Made by a program: the position numbers and the translations under genes. The notes under the pieces are model-generated. The model had not been told where the DNA came from, ran no database searches, and was given only the letters and a program-made list of their open reading frames with translations. Positions 6,042-11,325 of a DNA stretch of 11,325 bases are shown piece by piece. The stretch covers positions 1 through 11,325 of the forward strand of contig JAFXFQ010000072.1 in NCBI GenBank assembly GCA_017520365.1, in the 5' to 3' direction. How positions within the stretch are numbered: the stretch's first letter is position 1; each line of letters begins with the position of its first letter. This DNA is from Clostridia bacterium. GTDB lineage: Bacteria; Bacillota; Clostridia; Oscillospirales; CAG-272.

Positions 6042-8054
6042 TTATGTAAGTCTCTCGAACTGTCGTTCAATGGAAGTTTTCTTTATTTCAAAGGCAACGG
6101 GTCTGCCGTGGGGGCAGGTCTTTATGACCGCGCCGTTCTCGTCGGGCTTTTGCAGGAGCTTTTCGCAGATCCACTTAATGTGATCCTGCCCGTATACTCT
6201 GCCGCCCTTTATCGCTGCCTTACATGATGCCTGATAAAGCTTTGCCTCAAAAAACTTGGCCCCTGTTGACTCTATGCTGCCCGTGGCATCACTAAGCACG
6301 GTGGCAAGCTCTGAAAGCATATCTCCGCCCGTATCACGGCCAAGGTGGGTAGGCACCTCGGTGACAGATAGGCAGGCACGGGTCTTATCATATGTATAAG
6401 CAAAGCCCATAGCACAGACACGGTCACGGTATTCCTCAAGAGCCAAAGCCTCCTCCTCCCTTACGGGAACGCGAAGAGGATACATAAGTATTTGGCTCGT
6501 TTTCTCGCCCGACTCCATATTTCTGCAAAGCTCATCGAAAATGATGCGCTCGTGAGCGGCGTGCTTGTCTATCATAAGAAGCCTGTCCTCAAGCTGCACT
6601 ATAACGTAGCAGTTATACGCCTCGCCCAGTATCTTGAAATCAGGGGCATTCTTCTTTTCAGCCCTTGGCTTTTCGGGCTCAGGTGCAGATGCGGTCTTCG
6701 GTGCTTCGTTTTGCTTTACGGTCACTGACAGGGGAGCCTGCACGGAGGAGCGCGCCGTTGGCACGGATATCGGGGAGTGTCTCGGCTCGGGTCTTTCCTC
6801 CGCCCTTACTGCCTGTGAAGGGGATGGAGCCATCAGCTCCGTTCGAGGCCTCGGCGTCTCTGTATGAACGTCCAGCTTTATCTGAGCCCTCTCCACCCTT
6901 TCCTCCTTTGGAGTTTCGATGGGTGCAAAGGCATCCTTTGCAGATATGCCGGTCTTTCTCTTATAGGGCTCAACCGGATAGGCATCAGACCGTGTTCCCT
7001 TCTTCTCCGAGCTGTCATAAAATGGAGTATCCACGTTGCCGAGGCGCATTTCAGGGCGTGACACGCTTGTTTCCAGCGCTCCCAGCACCGCATAATAGAC
7101 AGCCTCAAATATTATACGCTCGTTTGCAAACTTTACCTCCAGCTTTGAGGGATGAACATTAACGTCCACTATAGCCGGATTCAATTGGATATTCAGTATG
7201 CAAACGGGGAATTTCGAGTGCGGAATACGGGTGGAATAGGCCTGCTCAATAGCCGCCATTGCAGTGCGGCTCTTGACAAATCTACCGTTTATAAAAAAGT
7301 TTTCGGAGTTTTTATTGCTTCTGACAAGGTCGGGCTCTCCGATATAGCCCGAAATGCGGATGCCGTTCATATCCGTTTTATCAACGGGAGTCATTCTCTT
7401 TGCGGTCTCCTTACCGAAAACAGCAAAAATAGTATCGATAAGCTTTCCCGAGCCATTGGTCATAAACTTTATCTGACCGTCCTGAATATACTTTATGGAA
7501 ATGTCAGGACTTGAAACGGCGATCTTTTCCATAACGGCGGTAACCGCCGCCCCCTCTGAGACGTCCTTTTTAAGGAATTTTCTCCTTGCGGGCACGTTAT
7601 AGAAAAGTTCAGAAACGAGAATGGTGGTTCCCTCTGTGCATCCGTATTCTGAGACATCCACTATCTCTCCGCCCTCACAGGTCATCATAACGCCCATGGG
7701 GCCGCCTCTTGCTCGGGTCATCATTCTCAGCTTGCAAACAGAGGCAATGGCGGCAAGCGCCTCACCTCGAAAGCCCAGAGTACCAATGGCGGCAAGATCC
7801 TCCGCCGTTGCTATCTTACTGGTGGCGTGGCGAAGCACCGTCAGAGGTACATCCTCAGGGTCGATGCCGTGTCCGTCATCGGAAACGCGTATATAGCTGG
7901 TGCCGCCGTGTCGGATCTCAACAGCTATGTGTCTCGCTCCTGCATCAATGGAGTTTTCGCAAAGCTCCTTGACCACTGAAGCAGGTCTGTCTACTACTTC
8001 ACCTGCGGCTATGAGGTTGGCAACGTCAAAGCCCAGAACATTTATCTTTCCCAC
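6042..8054 (-). CDS. mutL: DNA mismatch repair protein MutL, endonuclease type
   Basis: Matchmaker and nicking ATPase of mismatch repair, recruited by MutS. The N-terminal GHKL ATPase has ANLIAAGEVVDRPAS, KELCENSIDAGA (Mg-binding Asn), DDGHGI and LGFRGEAL. Residues of about 330–460 are a charged, Pro-rich linker. The C-terminal domain carries metal and endonuclease motifs: DKHAAHERIIFDE (496–508), SCKAAIK (Cys611), CPHGRP (647–652) and FER (666–668) near the end. QILMYP (521–526) matches the place and shape of the beta-clamp binding motif. I start at GTG 8054, which gives MGKINVLGFDVANLIAAGEV as in relatives and follows GAAAGGAG by 5 nt. The frame runs on upstream to an ATG at 8111, but that would add 19 unconserved residues encoded by a palindromic repeat. 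Length from the GTG is 670 residues. Odd points: the motif has Lys instead of Gln at position 2 and Asp507 where Glu is usual. Confidence 0.96.
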   Translation of the reverse strand: MGKINVLGFDVANLIAAGEVVDRPASVVKELCENSIDAGARHIAVEIRHGGTSYIRVSDDGHGIDPEDVPLTVLRHATSKIATAEDLAAIGTLGFRGEALAAIASVCKLRMMTRARGGPMGVMMTCEGGEIVDVSEYGCTEGTTILVSELFYNVPARRKFLKKDVSEGAAVTAVMEKIAVSSPDISIKYIQDGQIKFMTNGSGKLIDTIFAVFGKETAKRMTPVDKTDMNGIRISGYIGEPDLVRSNKNSENFFINGRFVKSRTAMAAIEQAYSTRIPHSKFPVCILNIQLNPAIVDVNVHPSKLEVKFANERIIFEAVYYAVLGALETSVSRPEMRLGNVDTPFYDSSEKKGTRSDAYPVEPYKRKTGISAKDAFAPIETPKEERVERAQIKLDVHTETPRPRTELMAPSPSQAVRAEERPEPRHSPISVPTARSSVQAPLSVTVKQNEAPKTASAPEPEKPRAEKKNAPDFKILGEAYNCYVIVQLEDRLLMIDKHAAHERIIFDELCRNMESGEKTSQILMYPLRVPVREEEALALEEYRDRVCAMGFAYTYDKTRACLSVTEVPTHLGRDTGGDMLSELATVLSDATGSIESTGAKFFEAKLYQASCKAAIKGGRVYGQDHIKWICEKLLQKPDENGAVIKTCPHGRPVAFEIKKTSIERQFERLT

Positions 8055-8059
8055 GGCGA

Positions 8060-8067
8060 CTCCTTTC
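8060..8067 (-). promoter_or_regulatory. Ribosome binding site deciding the mutL start
   Basis: On the minus strand this reads GAAAGGAG, 5 nt before GTG 8054. It is the strongest such site near the gene and supports the GTG as the true start instead of the upstream ATG at 8111. Confidence 0.75.
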
Positions 8068-8069
8068 TG

Positions 8070-8115
8070 TCTTTTGGATCTTCTGTCCTTTTCTTGAAAG
8101 AAAAGGACCAAAAGA
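8070..8115. repeat. Palindromic hairpin in the mutL leader
   Basis: GTCCTTTTCTT (8085–8095) and AAGAAAAGGAC (8098–8108) are perfect 11-bp arms separated by only 2 nt. A second outer stem, TCTTTTG (8070–8076) with CAAAAGA (8109–8115), extends it, leaving an 8-nt bulge on one side. The element lies in the 140-nt gap between mutS and mutL, just before the mutL ribosome binding site. It resembles the dispersed palindromic elements seen between genes in many Clostridia, but no second copy is visible in this window. Confidence 0.6.
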
Positions 8116-8133
8116 ACTTTAAACTATGAGTTT

Positions 8134-8163
8134 ATTTTACTTATATTCATTGCTCGCAAACAA
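8134..8163 (-). promoter_or_regulatory. Weak candidate internal promoter for mutL
   Basis: On the minus strand, TTGTTT (8163–8158) is followed after 18 nt by TAAAAT (8139–8134). It would allow mutL–tgt transcription independent of mutS. Both hexamers are imperfect and the region is A/T-rich, so this is a tentative call. Confidence 0.22.
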
Positions 8164-8194
8164 AAACGGACGAGCTCAGACTGTGCAAGGCTGC

Positions 8195-10792
8195 TTACTC
8201 CAGCTCCTTCTTCCATCGAAAGATAAGGTTCATTGCCTCGATTGGGGTGAGAGTATTTATATCCGTTTTTCTGATCTCATCGCAGATATTATCGCGGGAC
8301 ATATCCTCAAAGCTGATTGTCATAGCTGAGAGAAGGTCGTCCTCCTCGGTCCTTTCAACCTTTTCTGCCTTTTTAGGCATTGCCTCCGACTCCTCAAGAC
8401 CGCGAAGCACTTCCTTTGCTCTTTTCACTATCTCCTTAGGGATACCCGCAAGCTTTGCAACCTCGATACCATAGCTTTCATCTACAGGGCCTCGAACGAT
8501 CTTTCGAAGGAAGGTAAGGTCATCTCCCCGCTTTTTAACAGCTACGTTATAGTTTACAACGCCCTCGATCTCGCCTTCAAGGTCGGTAAGCTCATGGTAG
8601 TGGGTTGCAAACATGGTCTTTGCCGAGAGCTTTTTGCTTGCAGTATACTCAAGCACCGCGCGGGCAATGGACATACCGTCAAAGGTACTGGTGCCTCGCC
8701 CTATTTCATCATAAATGATAAAGGAACGGCTGGTAGCGTTTTTAAGGATATACGCCACCTCCTGCATTTCAAGCATAAAGGTGGACTGGCCTGAGGCCAG
8801 GTCATCCGATGCACCGACACGGGTGAAAAGCTTATCCACAACGCCGATACGGGCACTTGACGCAGGCACGAAGGATCCTATCTGTGCCATAAGGATAATA
8901 AGTGCTGTCTGGCGCATATAGGTAGATTTACCCGCCATATTTGGGCCCGTTATGAGCATCATTCGGTTATCACGGGTATCAAGATAAGCGTCATTGGGAA
9001 CAAAATAAGCATCGTTCACAAATTTTTCAACAACAGGATGACGACCATCCTTTATCTCAAGAACGTCGCTCTCGTCTATCTCAGGACAGACGTAGCCGCC
9101 CTTTGCACTTACCTCTGCAAGACTTACGAACACGTCAAGCTCCGAGAGAGCCTCAGCGCTCTGTCTTATTCTCTGAGCATTTGATGCAACGTGCTCACGA
9201 ATGGCGCTGAAGAGCTCGTACTCAAGGTTTTTCACCTTATCGGCGGCACCGAAGATAGTTCCCTCCAGCTCCTTGAGCTCCTCTGTTATGTATCTCTCGC
9301 CGTTTGCAAGAGTCTGTTTTCTGATGTAGTTCTCGGGCACCTGATCCATAAAGGATTTAGATACCTCAATATAGTATCCGAAGACCTTATTGTTTTTGAT
9401 CTTCAGGGTCTTTATGCCCGTTGTTTCCTTTTCTCGCTCCTCGATACCCTTGATATACTCCTCTGCATTATTCATAATGCTTCTGAGCTCATCAACGGTG
9501 GCGTTATATCCCTCTCGGATCATACCACCCTCCCTCACCTGGAATGGGGGAGTATCAACTATAGCGCTGTCGATAAGCTGGTAGATATCCGTCAGCTCAT
9601 CGATGCTCTCCCAAATACGGTAAAGCTCGGGCGACTCGGCGCTTGCCAGCATCTCCTTTATAAGAGGAAGCACCTTTACGGTCTGACAGACCGCACGAAG
9701 CTCTCGTGCAGATGCCGTTCCGTAGGTGATCTTCGTCATAAGTCGTTCAAGGTCCAGAACGGATGAGAGCGTATCTCTTATCTCCTCGCGGAGCATAAAG
9801 TTGTCGTAAAGCTCAGCAACGCTTCTCTGTCGGCTGACTATCTCCTTCACGCTTGTGAGAGGATGCTCGATAAGGGAGCGAAGGCGGCGGGCACCCATGG
9901 CAGTACCGGTTTTATCAAGTACCCAAAGAAGGGAGCCCTTCTTGTCCTTAGTAAGCATAGTCTCTGTCAGCTCAAGGTTTCGACGGGTGCTCATATCCAT
10001 TTCCAAAAACTCGGAGTTTTCATAGATGTCTATGGTATTGATATATGAAATATCGGACTTCTGAGCATCGGAAATATACCCGAGAGCGGCTCCTGCGGCG
10101 ATGGCCGCACTGACGTAACGCTGGGATCCTTCATATGCGCCGAACTGTCTGCGATAGCGCGCAAGTGCGCTGTCCTTATAATAGCCTTCAAGAGAAGAGG
10201 TGCAAAGAATGCCTCTTTCTTTGAAAAATGCTGCTATACGAGGATATTCATCCAGATCTGTATTGACTATTGCCTCTCTGGGAGCATAGGTGGCAAGCTC
10301 TGTGAGCAGCTCGCCCTCAAATCCCTCTCCCTCAAAGGCGGTAGCCTTCATCTCTGCGGTGGAAATATCCGCAAAGCAAACGCCTGCACCATCCTTTTCA
10401 AAATAGAGAGAAGCCAAATAATTATTCTTTGATTCGCTGAGAAGGTCTGCCTCAATGACCGTGCCGGGGGTGATAACACGGATGACCTCCCGCTTTACAA
10501 GCCCCTTGGCAAGGGCGGGGTCCTCTGTTTGCTCGCAGATGGCCACCTTATAGCCCTTGGATATAAGCTTGCCTATATAGCCCTCGGCTGAATGAAAGGG
10601 AACGCCGCACATAGGTGCGCGGTTGCCCTCTCCGCAATCTCTGCCCGTAAGGGTCAGCTCAAGGACCTTGGATGCTACCTGAGCATCCTCGAAAAACATT
10701 TCGTAAAAATCACCCAGGCGGTAGAAAAGTATGTGATCGCGGTACTGATCCTTTATATCAAAGTACTGCTGCATCATTGGCGTAAGTGCCAT
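8195..10792 (-). CDS. mutS: DNA mismatch repair protein MutS
   Basis: Homodimeric mismatch sensor and ABC-type ATPase of 865 residues, close to the usual length of about 850–880. The N-terminal mismatch-binding domain has LGDFYEMFFEDA, in which Phe29 and Glu31 form the F-x-E motif that wedges into the mismatch. Connector, lever and clamp domains follow. The ATPase domain has Walker A GPNMAGKST (616–624), the DLASGQSTFMLEM segment (664–676), Walker B with Asp695–Glu696 in IIYDEIGRGTSTFDG, and ATHYHEL. The C-terminus ends in a helical dimerisation segment (INTLTPIEAMNLIFRWKKEL). The ATG follows AAGGATAGG by 8 nt. It starts 28 nt after ymcA and is followed, after a 140-nt gap with a palindrome, by mutL. 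All expected catalytic residues are present, so the protein should be functional and of the MutS1 repair type, not MutS2. Confidence 0.98.
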   Translation of the reverse strand: MALTPMMQQYFDIKDQYRDHILFYRLGDFYEMFFEDAQVASKVLELTLTGRDCGEGNRAPMCGVPFHSAEGYIGKLISKGYKVAICEQTEDPALAKGLVKREVIRVITPGTVIEADLLSESKNNYLASLYFEKDGAGVCFADISTAEMKATAFEGEGFEGELLTELATYAPREAIVNTDLDEYPRIAAFFKERGILCTSSLEGYYKDSALARYRRQFGAYEGSQRYVSAAIAAGAALGYISDAQKSDISYINTIDIYENSEFLEMDMSTRRNLELTETMLTKDKKGSLLWVLDKTGTAMGARRLRSLIEHPLTSVKEIVSRQRSVAELYDNFMLREEIRDTLSSVLDLERLMTKITYGTASARELRAVCQTVKVLPLIKEMLASAESPELYRIWESIDELTDIYQLIDSAIVDTPPFQVREGGMIREGYNATVDELRSIMNNAEEYIKGIEEREKETTGIKTLKIKNNKVFGYYIEVSKSFMDQVPENYIRKQTLANGERYITEELKELEGTIFGAADKVKNLEYELFSAIREHVASNAQRIRQSAEALSELDVFVSLAEVSAKGGYVCPEIDESDVLEIKDGRHPVVEKFVNDAYFVPNDAYLDTRDNRMMLITGPNMAGKSTYMRQTALIILMAQIGSFVPASSARIGVVDKLFTRVGASDDLASGQSTFMLEMQEVAYILKNATSRSFIIYDEIGRGTSTFDGMSIARAVLEYTASKKLSAKTMFATHYHELTDLEGEIEGVVNYNVAVKKRGDDLTFLRKIVRGPVDESYGIEVAKLAGIPKEIVKRAKEVLRGLEESEAMPKKAEKVERTEEDDLLSAMTISFEDMSRDNICDEIRKTDINTLTPIEAMNLIFRWKKELE

Positions 10793-10820
10793 AAATCAAA
10801 CCTATCCTTTATTTATGGAA

Positions 10821-11216
10821 TCAGTGGCAGCCGGAGCAGGTGGAGCAATCGTGAGTGCATCCCGCTCTCTTTCCTGTAAGCTGGAACTCCATCTCGTCGT
10901 AGATGGCTTTATAATATACCTCATACTCATCGCTTGCTTCCTTGAAGGCAACGTAGAGAGGGTGCGCGATTATAGTTGAATAGATCTCGTTAAGTCTGCC
11001 CTGGATCGCATCAATGATGCCATCGTCTCGGTCATCCTTTGCATAAAGATCTGTAAGAGCTGTCTGCTGCGCCTGATACTCGATAAGAAGAGCGGAGATA
11101 GCAGGATCATCGGAGTATGCCTTACCTGCCTCTGTTACTGCGATGTATCTGGGGTCTGCCTTCATAAGATCGCAGAGATTCTTTACTGCAACAAGTACTT
11201 CTTCATTCATTATCAT
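10821..11216 (-). CDS. ymcA: YlbF/YmcA-family regulator with four-Cys C-terminal tail
   Basis: Small, mostly helical cytoplasmic protein of 131 residues in the Com_YlbF family. The N-terminal pattern VLVAVKNLCDLMKADPRYIA followed by EAGKAYSDDPAIS fits the family, and its place between miaB and mutS matches ymcA (ricA) of Bacillus. There YmcA, YlbF and YaaT form a complex that assists RNase Y in mRNA maturation and affects competence, biofilm and sporulation, and the complex carries Fe-S clusters. Here the last 12 residues hold Cys120, Cys124, Cys127 and Cys130 (C-x3-C-x2-C-x2-C) plus His122 and His131, a probable Fe-S or zinc ligand set. AAAGG lies 11 nt before the ATG, a slightly long spacing; a second ATG two codons later would be even further away. 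Whether it is the YmcA or YlbF orthologue cannot be settled from sequence alone, so the symbol rests on gene order. Confidence 0.85.
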   Translation of the reverse strand: MIMNEEVLVAVKNLCDLMKADPRYIAVTEAGKAYSDDPAISALLIEYQAQQTALTDLYAKDDRDDGIIDAIQGRLNEIYSTIIAHPLYVAFKEASDEYEVYYKAIYDEMEFQLTGKRAGCTHDCSTCSGCH

Positions 11217-11252
11217 TGTTTTTATTACCTTTCAAAATGATTTTTGATTTAT

Positions 11253-11325
11253 TTATACGATCTCTCCGTTAAGGGAAAAAAGGTCGCTTTTTGTGATCTT
11301 CACGTTGACGAATCTACCGATAAGA
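11253..11325 (-). CDS. miaB: C-terminal tip (TRAM domain) of tRNA methylthiotransferase MiaB, partial
   Basis: Only the last 23 complete codons before the stop are in the window; the gene continues beyond the right edge. They read LIGRFVNVKITKSDLFSLNG then EIV and stop, which matches the TRAM RNA-binding domain that ends MiaB (compare the family pattern IGxxVxVKITxAxxxSLxGE). MiaB is a radical-SAM enzyme that adds a methylthio group to i6A37 of tRNA. The next gene, ymcA, starts 36 nt downstream, as in Bacillus and Clostridia. The fragment is short, so identity rests on both the TRAM pattern and the gene order; another methylthiotransferase with a TRAM domain is less likely. Confidence 0.8.
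   Translation of the reverse strand, partial: LIGRFVNVKITKSDLFSLNGEIV

Noticed and set aside
8055..8111. Upstream ATG start for mutL adding 19 residues
   Set aside because: The added sequence is encoded by the palindrome, lacks conservation with MutL N-termini, and has no good ribosome binding site, whereas GTG 8054 has GAAAGGAG 5 nt upstream.
1..11325. Search for CRISPR arrays, insertion sequences, tRNA or rRNA genes and phage or defence genes
   Set aside because: No regularly spaced direct repeats, transposase-like frames, cloverleaf sequences or phage/defence motifs were seen; nearly all the sequence is taken up by recognisable genes.

Overview
The window reads as a chromosomal segment of a low-to-mid-GC Firmicute, most likely a gut-type Clostridia (Oscillospiraceae/Lachnospiraceae-like). 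The reasons are the gene order miaB–ymcA–mutS–mutL (the Bacillus/Clostridia arrangement), a MutL with an endonuclease C-terminus, a YlbF/YmcA-family protein, strong purine-rich ribosome binding sites, some GTG starts, and a WG-repeat lipoprotein of the kind common in gut Firmicutes. This placement is inferred from gene content; there is no rRNA or tRNA in the window to confirm it.

Layout. 1–1334 (minus): a MATE-family efflux transporter missing only its last few residues at the left edge. 1335–1586: a divergent intergenic region with one good promoter facing each way. 1587–2861 (plus): a stand-alone Gfo/Idh/MocA-type NAD(P)-dependent oxidoreductase, the only plus-strand gene. 2864–2899: a perfect 15-bp hairpin filling the gap between two convergent genes. 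2904–4832 (minus): a secreted lipoprotein with C-terminal WG repeats. 4869–4892: a hairpin and short U-run overlapping the tgt stop codon. 4884–11325 (minus): a run of tgt, mutL, mutS, ymcA and the C-terminal tip of miaB, all read leftward with 21–140 nt between genes.

How the genes work together. MutS recognises mismatches and MutL supplies the nick that starts repair. The flanking genes miaB and tgt both modify tRNA anticodon loops (ms2i6A at position 37 and queuosine at position 34). YmcA belongs to the family whose Bacillus members act with RNase Y and carry an Fe-S cluster; this copy ends in a four-cysteine tail. The MATE pump, the oxidoreductase and the lipoprotein look like independent accessory units.

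I found no mobile element, CRISPR array, defence island or clearly new system. The window is largely ordinary housekeeping DNA. The points most worth a second look are the Cys tail of YmcA, the five-cysteine insertion of the oxidoreductase, the variant MutL metal motif, the composite lipoprotein, and the palindromic leader of mutL.
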